Origin: Amoebidium appalachense
Lineage: Eukaryota; Ichthyosporea
DNA: 64,000 nucleotides
Assembly: GCA_963693365.1 (NCBI GenBank)
Contig: CAVNZM010000016.1
Span: 806,001-870,000, forward strand
Direction: 5' to 3'
Shown here: piece after piece, positions 48,203-59,854 of the stretch
Numbering within the stretch: the first letter of the stretch is position 1
Layout: each line of letters begins with the position of its first letter
Notes under the pieces: generated by a model
What the model was told of the DNA's origin: nothing
Seen by the model: only the letters and a program-made list of their open reading frames with translations
Database searches by the model: none
Made by a program: the position numbers and the translations under genes

Positions 48203-49637
48203 TCATTCGACAGACCTCTGGGCATCCCCTTGCCCGTGCGATTTCGCCCTCCCTCTTACCCCACCCGCCGCATTCGAACCATCCATGGCATGTGCCTCGA
48301 CATGCGCACCCACCGTTGTTTCATCCGTTGCACCCGTAGTGACATCCTTGTGTTCCGAAGGCGCAAACAACCCACCGAGAAAACTGGAACGGTCTATGGT
48401 AGTAAAACCACGCTTGCGCCTGGGTGCGACTTTCCCTTGGCCGGGGCTACATGGCGTCGATATTACGGCTGCCTGTGCGTTCGCATCCTCCGAGTTGGGG
48501 GTTAAAAACGATGCCATACCCCCTGCGCTTGGTCGCCGTTGATGCGGCTGGGTTACAGGGGATGCGTATGCTTGTGCTGCTGCTTGCATCGGCACCCCTG
48601 TTTCGTCTACTGATTGGGTTGATGCGGCTGGAGTTGAACACATGCCTGTTGATAGAATGGGTGCTAACGCCACCCCCGAAACGGACACAACGTGCGGCAC
48701 AGTTGGTTGCTCCTCGGAGCTAGTACTTGCCACTGCGGCCATATTTAAGTTTTCGTTTGATTGGGATGCGAGCGAAAACTCCTTCGAGGGCGTATCAATA
48801 ATAGTGTTTAGTGATGACCCATTCAGAATAGGGCGCCGATGCAAAACTTTGCACGGAAGGGGTAAATACGGGACTGTTACCAGTAGTCTGAAGAGAATCG
48901 ACTGATGATGCCCCGCTCATTGTTCCTGCCAACACGTTAATAAGTGACCGCCGTCGCTGATTCGTAACTGGACTGGGCCCTAGCTCCGATCTTCGAGGAC
49001 CCAAAGGCCCTCCATTGGGGGACGAAAGGGGAGAAGCAGAAGCAGGAGTTGTGTTCGTTGTTGACCCGCCCAATGTTTGCTCTCCGTTTGGTGAGTCCGT
49101 ACCCGAACTGGAAGAAAGAAGCCGGCGGATAACTTTCGATGTGGAGGTCGATGAGGACCGCATCCTCCCCCCCAACGATTTGATCTTATTCACGGGATCC
49201 TTGTCGTCACCGACAGTGGGAAGGTTCGTTTGCGAAATAGATGGGCTTATGCTTGAAAGCGATGCAACATTGGAGATCCCGCTTGAAACAGTCGTCGTTT
49301 GGCTGTTTGCGCTTGCTGCTTGCAAGAGCGCTTGTCTCCGTGCTTCAGCCTCAACTTTCAAGTCCGAAAATTCCTTTTCTTTCTTGGACAATTCATGATT
49401 GAGTCGGGATATAACGACTGATTTTTCGTCTAGCTGCATGGAGAACGAGTTTGCCTGCTCCTCTGCTAGTTGAAGTGCGTCCAGCAACTCCGCCTTTGTC
49501 CGTTGCAGATGTGTTATTAGAATTAGGCTGCGTTTTGCTGCAGCTTCATAACGATCGATCGTTTCTTGCTGTTTCTCACATAGCTGTTTCAGGTTGGCAT
49601 TTTCTGACATAAGGTCAGTAGCATCTGACTCGGACAT
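48203..49637 (-). CDS. Hypothetical coiled-coil and Ser/Pro-rich protein, one frame break
   Basis: The ATG at 49637-49635 starts a frame with about 110 residues of heptad-like, charged coiled coil (NLKQLCEKQQETIDRYEAAA and LSKKEKEFSDLKVEAEARR are visible), then a Ser/Thr/Pro/Gly-rich region with RRSSL-type basic-Ser sites. The frame stops near 48795, but a second frame one base away (48844-48203) carries on in the same style (Ser/Ala-rich, RRKRGFTTIDRSSFLGGLFAP near its end). Removing one T from the T4 run at about 48845-48848 (sense AGTTTTGCATCGG) would join them into roughly 475 residues; a 37-nt intron is the alternative. No enzymatic motif is seen; a cytoskeletal or scaffolding role is only a guess. 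Confidence 0.6.
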
Positions 49638-50578
49638 TTTTGTTTGGCGAAGAACGTGGTAATAAGATTTAGAAGCAGGTACTTATTTATGGGTAGAAAG
49701 AATTGAAAAACTAAAGACAATGTGCTATCTGTATGAGGGTGGGAAGTGGCCGAGAGGATTGCATTATAGTCAACAAGCGAAAGGTCAGTTGACGGTGGGA
49801 AGCAGCAAAATGACATTAAGTTACGGAAGTTAGTGTACTTGTGTTGCATCAGATCACTTATATAAACTTGTATAAGTGAACCTGCCGCAGCTACTTATAC
49901 ACAACCAGAACATAAAACGCGTGTATAATTAGAAGGAGACTAGCTGTTGCAAGGCTCAGATTGAAAGGGCCTTCTGCGAATTCACCACGCTTGACTGTTA
50001 GAGGCTCACGAACTTGAAGGGTGTGTTAATAACAGGTATTATGCTATAATACCACATTTAATTCTTAATGAATCCTATACAAGGATTTGCATTTGCTTTA
50101 ATCTTGCCGAAAACATGAAACCGGACTCCATTGCAAACAACACACACGGCACAAAAAACTTGGTTCTAAAAAACTGAAATGCCGGGTGCGTCGACGTTGC
50201 TGTGCGTGATCTGAAACGAATCAAAACGTGTCAAAACAATGCTATAGGAAGAATAGGAACGCCTTGAGATTTGATAGAGCGTAGCATTTGTGTTTATGAG
50301 TAAAAATAATAAAATATAACATTTTTGAAATTTATTTTTGTTGAAAATACTGTTACTATGCCATAAAGGTATGAACATTACACTAGGCATTCAGCCGTGC
50401 TGACTGATTGCCTAGTCAGCTCGAAGTAGTTGGTGCAATTTGAACCAATCATTCTCTCCAAGTGGTGAGCTCTTACCCAATCATTGCTGGCCACAGTGCA
50501 ACACAAATCCATTGTCGAGAGAGCGAGCTCGAGACTGAGAGGAGCCTGATACGAGCTCGCCGCAGTGAGAGGAGCCTG
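49638..50578. other. Upstream region of the coiled-coil gene and flank of the long repeat
   Basis: No coding sequence is recognised. The region is of normal complexity without long homopolymers. Just before the long repeat, GAGAGGAGCCTG occurs twice (50538-50549 and 50567-50578), each following sequence with CGAGCTCG palindromes. Confidence 0.55.
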
Positions 50579-50623
50579 GGCCCGGGTACCATATCAGGAG
50601 CGGGCAATTTTTGAATTCTCCCT

Positions 50624-50666
50624 CCCCGGCCCCGCCGGGGAAAATTTGAGGTTTTTGGACCTCAAA
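50624..50666. other. Two adjacent perfect hairpins near the start of the long repeat
   Basis: CCCCGGC-CCC-GCCGGGG (50624-50640) is followed four bases later by TTTGAGGT-TTTTGG-ACCTCAAA (50645-50666). Both are conserved at 61620-61636 and 61641-61662. They lie within 90 bp of the repeat boundary, a place where transposase-binding, transcription start or termination structures would be expected. Confidence 0.7.
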
Positions 50667-51455
50667 GAAGTCAAATCCTGCAAAATCCACTACCGGGAGG
50701 CCAAAAAGGGTGATTTTACAAAAAAGGAGGGACATACATGAAAAAGAGAAAATGGGCGAGTTCAGTGGGCTGCCGATAAGTATATTTCGTGCTGGGCCGG
50801 TATACATGCTGCCGTGGTTGTTGCTGTAGACGGCAGTATGGCATCGCATGTGTCACGTGACCTGCACGTGAATGCGACCATGTGCAGGCACTGAGTCTAG
50901 GGGGATTTGTATGTGTGTTTTGGAGCACCGACAAGGCAGAGCCAGGGTGAGGGATGTGTAAACATGGAGTTTAGGGAGATCGTGCTGCTATTGTAACATG
51001 TGCACAAAACAGCCACGTGCACCGGCACACTCCGGTGTACAGAACAATAATATGCACATGCGTCACTGTAATATCATGTATGCGCATGCCGCACAAGGTT
51101 TAGGAGACCACCACAGTATATACTATTTTCTTTTGGTTGATATCCATGTAGGAATGGTGTGTTGCAGTTGTCATGATCAGCCTGAGGCAGGCACGTGCAC
51201 TCACTGAATCACTAGAACTCATGAATAAAAAATACATTCGCTAAAAACGGCAAGGTAAATTTGGGGCCAAGCTATTATTTCCCCCTTTTAAACGTTTTTT
51301 TAGCTCCAAGAACTTCGACGCCAAAATTTCTATATTTGGCCATCGTATATGATAATGAACACGTGTACTTAAATTAAAGTAGTTATATAAATATGAGCGG
51401 CCCGTTACAAATACAGTGACGAAAAACAGTGACCCACGAGCAGTTTTTCTTTCTA

Positions 51456-51504
<49 letters not shown>

Positions 51505-52704
51505 ACACACACCAGACACACACACCACCACCACGGTGACCACCACCACCACCACCACCACCACTCACCCCTTAAAAAAACCACACACATACGTGCACGT
51601 GTACACACACACACAGAACACCACCACCACCTCCACTGGACCCCATTTCCTCGTTGTTTTCTTAAGCCTTCAGACCAGTCCTGCACACTGGAGTTAAACA
51701 ATTGAATTCACCTAGGCTGACATGCATCCACCCCCGCCTTCCACTTCCCCCTCCCCCCCACCCCCTCCCCCCACCCCCCCACCCCCCACCCCCTCCCCCT
51801 CGATGAAGAAGGGCCCCCGTAAGCCTTGGGGGGGGGGGGGGGGGAAGGGGAAGGGGGGAGCTCTTGAGCCTCCGGGTAGGGAAGTGGGGTCCGGGGATCC
51901 GGAGAGGAGGGGGGGGGGGGGGGGGGAAGGGGCATATAATATTGGGCCTAGATATCATAGTATGGGGCCCCGGGGGAGGGAGAGGTGGGGGGGGGAGGGG
52001 GGAGGATCCACGGGAAAGACCTTTAGGTGCATGTTCTTATTTATACCCCCTTCGAATCATCCCCCCTCCCCCTCCCCCCCCCCTCCCCCCCCTGAGTGCA
52101 GGCCGTGACGTAGCTACGATAACCCTGCAGAAGGCAACAAAAATGTATTAATTACTAGCACTATACATGTGTTCATAGTGCAGCTTGCACCACGTATGAT
52201 CTCAGCAACTTTAAAGTAGTCACAAAGTTTAGTTATTTTCATTATTTTCATTGCTCTGAACTCTATTACTCTGAAATGATCACCGTGCATGTGCCGCAAG
52301 ATAACAACCCTATATGTGTGCAGCTGCTGCCTGCAGGTTAGACTCGCTGAAAAGACAATTGTCAGTGTGCATCCGACGCTTGCAGCTGCAGCTAGCCTCT
52401 GCAACATTAATACTTGCCAAGTGAATGCTCTTACACTTGATCATCATTCACTCAAAAAACCGAGGACCGACAGATTAAATATTAATGTCGATCCGAATGA
52501 TCAGCAAGTGTCTATGCGTACTACTATATATACACACACGTAAAATGCGAAGCTATCAGTTACAAGGCACACCTGCTGCACTGGCACACATACACATACA
52601 CACCGGCAGATCGATGCTGTCAAAATTTACTTTCATGTACTTCGTAGGTCCGACACAGGTGCACATGAACACGTACATATGTACAAGCCGCGCACACACC
52701 ACAC

Positions 52705-52708
<4 letters not shown>

Positions 52709-52750
<42 letters not shown>

Positions 52751-52820
52751 CGCACACACGCACACACGCACACACGCACGCACGCACGCACACACACACA
52801 CACACGCACGCACGCGCGCG

Positions 52821-52918
<98 letters not shown>
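52709..52918. repeat. Compound (CA)n/(CACG)n/(CG)n microsatellite in the long repeat
   Basis: Alternating purine-pyrimidine tract, present also at 63717-63910 with a CGACACA interruption and fewer units. Length variation between the two copies is the largest difference between the repeats. Confidence 0.95.
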
Positions 52919-52919
<1 letters not shown>

Positions 52920-53338
52920 CACTGGGTGCGCTCGCTGGGGATTAGTTTTTTGGCACGCTGTTGACTTTATCGTGTGTTTATTATTTGCTATTTATTGGCC
53001 AGCGGCCAACATTTAAAAATATACTATATACCTAAAAATAGATACTGACTACGGCCAGCAGACATTATACACCTTCCAGGACACATTAACACCAATAGTC
53101 TAACACACCATACTCTCGATCACAAAGAATTCCTAACAAACAGAGAAAAGTGCAAAGGCTCTGTACTATTACTCAGATTCTAAATTTTAATTCTTTACAG
53201 TAAACTTCGGAATGAAAGCTAGCCCCCCCCCCCCCCCCCCCCCCCCCCCTCCCCCCTAACATGACTGTACGAAGAACAGGTATAACTTGAAGCACTACAA
53301 CACATATGAGATCCGTTACATTGGTGTACATTCCAATA

Positions 53339-54938
53339 TTAGACACTAGTTTGGCTACTCTGACTACTCTGAGATCCTGATTGGCTGCCTGCAGACTTGC
53401 GGCCACGATTACTTTGCTTTCGATCGTGCCATTGCAGCTGCGTCTCTCCAGCAGGTGGCAACGCCAGGCCCAGCACAGCAGATGCACGAGAAGGGGGTGG
53501 GAACTGCCCACCAGCCGAGGGCTGGCCCACATGGCCCAAGTAAGGATGGGGACCGTGCTGCGGCAGTAGCCCAGGCATGGGGAAGGCAGGGCCGGGCTGA
53601 GGCGGCATGATGCCCCACGGTGGGGGCCAGCCATGTGGGTGGTGCGGGCCTGGATGGGGTGCAGGGGGCATGTGCGGCACATGGCCCTGCTGCATGTCAA
53701 GCGCGGGTGCTGGTGGCATGGCATCCTGATTGGCTGCAACCCAACGTGGGCAGCTCTTGGCCCGATTGGAGCCGGGGCAGCCCTTGCCCTGGCGGCCACA
53801 CGTCTTGCAGGTCTTGGGGGCTCTCTGGGGTGGCTGCATAGGAGGGGGCACCGGCAAATCCATCTGCAGGGGCCCCTCAGGGCCAATGTTGCGATGCTTT
53901 TTGCCCACTAGCATGGGCAAGGGCCGCTCACGCTGCGCCCCTGCATCGACACCGTCTGGAACAGGGAGGGGTGGCAAGGGGGCAGGCCGTATGGTTGCTG
54001 GCACAGCGTCTGCCCTCTCCTCGCGCATACGCTTGCGGTGATCTGCCAGGCCCTCGTGTGTGGAGCGCTGTGCATGTGCCGTCTGCCAGGTCTTCCACTT
54101 GTCGAAATGCTTCTTGATGTAGGCCGCATCCTTCATGTAGATTCCCCCAGCCACAGAGGCAGCCTTGTTGAAGTCTTGGGCCAAAGCCTCGAACAGCTGG
54201 CCGTTGGGCTTTGCATGTGCCTTGTAGGTGCCCAGGAGCAGCGTGCTGAATAGCTTGCGCTCCTGAGGGGTAAGCACCGGAAGGAAGGGGATGGCCACAT
54301 GTTGCTTCTGCGCCAGGAACTTGTAGTCGCCCCTCAGTGCAGGGTCCGGCTGTGGTGCACCACGCGCCACCTGGTTGCCCCCCCCCATGGCAGCACCGTC
54401 ACCCTCCTCGACCTCACAGTCCTCTGGCCCGCCCATCACGCCATTGGCTGCAGGCTCGATGTTTATCAGACGGAGGTGGGGGTGCGGGCACCGCAACTGG
54501 CTCCTGCGCCGGGGCATTGGCCACACAGGAGAGCGGGGCAAAGTTGAAGTACTCCTCCGGTAGCTTGTAGCAGCCTACGGGTACCCACTGGGGGTCGAGG
54601 TGATGGCCGTACAGCATCAGCGCCAGTGCCTCCATGTCGTCAACAATCCAGGGGCTGTAGTGGGGGGGCCCCGATGCCTGGCCCAGGCGGTTGCGGTAGT
54701 GTGCACGCAGGTTGTGGCGGTGGCGCCTATTGGACATGGTGGCGTCCAGCAGGCGCAGCGACATGCGTGTGGCCCCAAAGTGGGTGGCCAGGGGGTTGTG
54801 CACTGCCCCCTCCACCTCGTTGGTGCCCCGGATGCAGCGGTAGCGCATGAGCCCATCTGCGTCGGCAGTGGTCTCGTAGTAGAGGGGCAGGCCGGGGGGG
54901 TCCGACAGACAGCCATTTTGGGCGTGTTCGAGCAGCGA
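53339..54938 (-). CDS. Transposase-like gene exon 6: candidate catalytic Glu, Pro-rich tail, zinc knuckle, one frame break
   Basis: Starts after CCCACAG with SLLEHAQNGCL. RYRCIRGTNEVEGAVHN matches the conserved R-G-T-x-x-x-E segment that carries the last acid in DDE-type transposases of this style. After the PLSCVANAPAQEP region the frame must shift by one base (C5 run near 54490-54494 with one extra C, or a ~100-nt intron). The rest gives a LTPQERKLFSTLLLGTYKAHA helical domain, a CKTCGRQGKGCPG...SCP knuckle and a Pro/Met/Gly-rich tail ending SQSSQSSQTSV. The exon is 1600 bases, 533 codons plus one base. Confidence 0.7.
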
Positions 54939-55008
54939 CTGTGGGGGCACAAGCAAACATCAGAGAGATGGGTGGGTGGTGGTGGTGGTAGTGTGTGTGT
55001 ATGTGTGT

Positions 55009-55056
<48 letters not shown>

Positions 55057-55128
55057 TGGGGTTGCTAAGGAAAAAAACGAGCAGGGAAAGGCAAAAAACA
55101 ACTGGCTAGGCAGCAAGGGCCGTGCGGG

Positions 55129-55204
<76 letters not shown>

Positions 55205-55789
55205 ATGTTTGGGGGGGAGGGGGGGGGGGGGGGGGGGAGGCTAGGGTGTGCGTGTGTGTGCAGATGAACCAAGGATGACAAATAAGCGAAGAATCTTTTC
55301 TGTGGTGGTGGAGTTGTTGGGCGCCTGCAGGGGGAGGGGGGGGGGGGGGGATGTTGCCTCGAGTCTTTCAAAGCCATCCTTCTTGAACAGAGGCTTGCCA
55401 TCCGGTCCGGGCGGCACATCCTTGTAGGTGTTTTTGAACTCCACCAGCCGCGAGACCAGCGTGTATGGGTCGGGAATAACCCGCCGGATGCGCTCCATGA
55501 AGTAGCTCAGGTCGCCGCCCTTGAGCTCGGTTTCAATGTCGATGCCCTTCTGCTCCAGCACCCCCTGTGAGGCAGGATGCCAATATTAATTTACTACGCA
55601 CACTGCAATTTGGGTTTGGTAGACTTTGATACCTGCCGTTATTGTAGGACCCCTCCCCTCCACCCCCCCCATCTTCTCCCCCAACACAAGTAAAAAATGC
55701 ATGTGGCTATTTCCCCCCACAACCCTACATTATTTCTCTCTAGGCATATGAATAACCCCCCACTCTCCCCCCTCCCCCCCCCCCCCCCC

Positions 55790-55831
<42 letters not shown>

Positions 55832-56874
55832 TTGCCCCCCCCTCTCTCTGAGGCTCAGGCTCTCTCTCTTCCCTCAGAAGTTTTGTCGAAGGTGTGCATG
55901 GTTGTGGGTGGAATGGTGAGTGTGTGCTAACGAGTGTATGTGTGTGTGCGCGTCAGTCACGCATGTTGTTGTTGCCGTTTTTTTTATTTTTATTTTTTAT
56001 TTTTTATTTTGGGGGGGGGGGGGAGGGGGGGGGCACCTTCACATGTCCGTAATCCTCTTCATTCCACACAAATATTGCCTCGCTGAGTGCGCGTGCGTAC
56101 TCAGCCCTGCGGGGGTGTGACTTGTACGTGCCGTCCGCCGTGTTTGCAATGGAGTGGAAGGCGTCATTCAGCACAGTCTGCCACACCACCTCCCCAGGCG
56201 GTGCCTGGCCCAACATGCCCTCTCTGGGAGCTGCCTCGGGTCCCCCTGGGGCTGCCTCAAGGCCCCCCGGGGCTGCCTGGGGGTCCTGGGGGGGTGCCTG
56301 TGGGCCGGCAAGGGGTTGCTGCTGCTCGGCAGGGGGAGGACTGGCAGGGGGAGGGGCTGGGTCAGGGACCACCGGCACCTCGGCACCTGGGTCCGGTGGG
56401 GGCTGAATGGGCCGTAGCCACTGCAGGTGCACCATCAGCTCAAAGGGCGGCGGGCCCAGCTCTCCCAGGGTCTTGCCCTTGTCGGGGCCAAAGGGCACCT
56501 GCATGGCCGGCGACAGCACCTGATCCACCCGCACCACTGCATGCTTCTTGCCCACCTTCATGCCCCCCCAGCGCTCCGGCTGCACAGCCAGCACCACCCC
56601 GGTGGCTGCTGCAGCATGTGGGCCCCGCCGGGGCACAATCTCAACCCCTTCACCGAGTGCCTTTGCATGAAGCCGCGCTGCATGTCATAGAGGGAAGCAA
56701 AAAACTCAGCCAAAAAGCCACAGCACCAACGTTTTTCTCTTCGCTCCACAAAAATCAAATGCATATTCCTTAGCAACCCCCTTCCCCCCCCCCCCCCCCC
56801 CCTTCTCCCTCCCCCCCCCCCCCTCTCCCAGTGCCCAGCTTGTGTGGCACTTGCACGTGTTAACAGTGCTATAG

Positions 56875-56909
<35 letters not shown>

Positions 56910-57000
56910 ACCACCACCACCACCACCAATCACCCCCTCCTTTGATAGCCACCCGACACCCAGCATAACACAACTGGAACACTGGCCCATGTGGTCAGCC

Positions 57001-57034
<34 letters not shown>

Positions 57035-58528
57035 CTCCCCCTCCCCTCTCCTCTGGGGGGCCCACAATCTTTCTATATCTGGCATAAGCACATAAGCACT
57101 GGGGCAAAAAGCAGGTGGGATACACACCTGACAGGTTTGGCCTATCGACCACGGCCGAGTAGACCTGCAGGGACGCATATGCATCAAGGGCAGCGTAGGT
57201 GGCCTGCACCTCTGATAGCGGCTCGTGCCAGTTGGAGCATCGAACAAGTGCCGGCTTGGGCAGCTTCTTGCCTATGACCTGGGCAGTGATGTCGGCCAAG
57301 CCCCGGGCCGCAGAGGTGATAGCTGCACGGGCATAGCAGAACCGGCCCAGCTCCAGATAGCTGGCCACAGGGGTGCCGTAGTCCTTGTTGAGGTGGGCCG
57401 AGTCCGTGCCGATCTGCTTGCCCACCTTGATGATGCTGGGGTCCCTAAGCAGCGCAATCAGCTCGTCCACCAGCCGCGCGGGCGGGCTGTGGTTGGGGCC
57501 CATGCGTGCCAAGTGGAAGATGTACACGGCCCGTGCGGTGGCAATCTGCAGCGTGCAAACCTTGGACCGCGCCTGGCCCACCCGATAGACCCACTCGCAG
57601 TCCAGCCCCACCACGCGGTGCTGCTGCCCCTCCAGGTCGGCACGAATGGCCGCTGTAGCCACCACCGCCCCCTGGCAGTCGGTGTACACCGGCTTAGGGT
57701 AGTTGGCCGGCAGCTCCAGCCCAGGCAGACCGTCCGTCACGCTTACCAGCGCAGCCTCGTTCAGACGGACGGGGCATTTTGGCCGGGCTAGGGTTGGAAA
57801 CATGCGCTCAACAAACGCCCGGTCTTGGCAGCACCGATCTGTGTAGAAGAAGGCCGGGCCCTTGCTGTTGAGCGCCGCCGTGGTGGCAGAGATGCGCTGG
57901 ATCACGGGCTCAATCTCCTGGTGGCTGCAGTCCCGTGTAAATACCTGCGCCCGGATCTCTGGGGTGCCGCACTGTGTGAGAGGGCATCTCCGAGCAGCCA
58001 TGCATGTTCTAGCTTCCCTTACCACATGGCCCTTCACGAGACTTCAGTGCCCACACAATCCTTTCCCCCTCCCTCCCCCCAAACCCATGTGCCCACATAC
58101 TTTCCCCTCCCTCTCCCCCAAAACCCTTCCCCCTCCTTCCCCCCAAACCCATGTGCCCACATACTTTCCCCAGGCCTCCCTTTCCCCCAAAATCTTCCCC
58201 CCCCCCTCCCCCCTAAACCCATGTACCTACAATCCTTCCCCCTTCCTCCCCCTAAACCCTTGTGATCACAATCCTTTCCCCCTCTCTGCCTTCCCCCCAA
58301 ACCCATGTGCCCACGATCCTTCCCCACTCCCCCTCCCCCCAAACCATGGGACAGCCCTCCATATGGCACCTACTGTCCCCCCCCCCCCCCCCCCCCCACC
58401 CCACCCCGGGCCTCTTGCCCTCTCTACCTTCAACCCCGACGGTGGTGTCTCTCCCCCCCCCCCCCCCCCCCCCCCCCTGCATCCCTTGCAATCACTGGCC
58501 CCTACTCCCATTCTGCTTGGCAGAAGCT

Positions 58529-58588
<60 letters not shown>

Positions 58589-58816
58589 ATTCCCCGCCAA
58601 AAGAAAGCTCCACCCCAGCCCACCCCAATCTCTACCCAGCAAAAACACATACACACATATCTGGAGCTTCCTAGTTTTTGCTCGACAGGGCAAGAATTGT
58701 CCCCAAAACCCACATACTACAAACCTCTACTCACAGTGTGCCACCTCATTAAATGTGGAGCCTAAGAGATTTAAAGGCCCTAGAGGGGGGAGGGGGGAGG
58801 GGGGGGAGGGGGGCGT

Positions 58817-58863
<47 letters not shown>

Positions 58864-59509
58864 GTGTGGGGGGGGGGGGAGGGGGGAAGGGGGCCTGGGG
58901 GGAGAGTGGGGGGAGGGGGGGGAGAAGAGGAGGGACCACACACCGCCAAGCTCGTTTACACAAGTCCATAGGCCTCGGTACAGAGGCTCCCCATTGATGC
59001 CGGTGAGCTTCCCAATTTGGAAGGTGTGGTCGGCCTTGAGCACGTTGTTTACGGGCTTGAGCTGCGTGTCCAGGCTCTGGTACTTTGCCGTGCGGTCGCT
59101 GAACTCAGTATACACGGCACTCAGGTATTTGCCTGAACCCCAAGTACTGTTAGAACTCCACCACCCTCCCATCAGGACCATCCCCCCCATTCCCTCTAGT
59201 CCCTCGTGTTCATCTCACCTCTCTGTATTTTCGTAAGTCTGTATGGCTTTTCCCATCTCAAAAACGCTACACACCCATCTCCGGCCGTTTGCCCCCCCCC
59301 CCCCCCCCCTCCCTCCCCCCCCCCCCCCCTCCCCCCGCCTCCCGGCGCGCGCAAACCCTCCAAGTCATTGCACCAACTTTCACCTTCTTTCCCCTTTGTG
59401 CCCCATCTGCAGTTTGTCCCCTGCACGTCCGTTTGCCCTTCCCCCCACACCCTCCTGCCACTACTATAATAACCATTAAGTACCGCCACCAAGATCCAGT
59501 CTACCACCA

Positions 59510-59554
<45 letters not shown>

Positions 59555-59697
59555 CTCTCCACCTCCTTTCCCCCAACACACACAGACACACATGCGCACA
59601 CCCACCATCTAATTTCAGGCATAACAGTTCTCCACGATTTCCCAAGCACACTCACTGGTACATGGACCGTTATGCTTTCACCCCTCTGATGATCCCT

Positions 59698-59738
<41 letters not shown>

Positions 59739-59823
59739 ACCACCACCACCACCACCACCATGACTGATTGCCACCACCACCACCTAATCCATCACCATGT
59801 CCCCCCTCCCCCCCCCCCTCCCC

Positions 59824-59854
<31 letters not shown>

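Larger units (their letters stand above)
50579..53007. repeat. Long direct repeat, left copy (at least 2.43 kb)
   Basis: This segment recurs almost unchanged from 61575 to the window end, offset 10,996 bp at the left and 10,993 at the right. Differences are mainly in homopolymer and (CA)n lengths. Similarity begins abruptly at GGCCCGGGTACC. The true right boundary may be further on, because the window ends inside the second copy. It contains no recognised gene; it carries two adjacent hairpins at its start, C- and G-runs at 51455-51490 and 51830-51940, a (CCA)n tract and a (CA)n/(CG)n tract at 52709-52918. Confidence 0.95.

Noticed and set aside
50570-50592. GGGCCCGGGTACC looks like a cloning polylinker, suggesting vector contamination
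   Set aside because: The sequence recurs 11 kb away as part of a 2.4-kb eukaryotic-looking repeat with no vector genes or backbone next to it.
50481-50849. 122-codon minus-strand frame crossing the left edge of the long repeat
   Set aside because: It spans a repeat boundary, so it differs between the two copies, and encodes nothing recognisable; the copy at 61516-61845 has a different C-terminus.
53173-57791. Long plus-strand frames over the transposase-like gene (for example 57225-57791, 56087-56773)
   Set aside because: They are antisense shadows of GC-rich coding exons whose minus-strand translation has clear exonuclease and transposase motifs.
58001-58380. Frames over the repeated CCCCCAAACCCATGTGCCC pieces in the intron between exons 2 and 3 of the transposase-like gene
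   Set aside because: Short imperfect tandem repeats in an intron; frames are by-products of the repeat.
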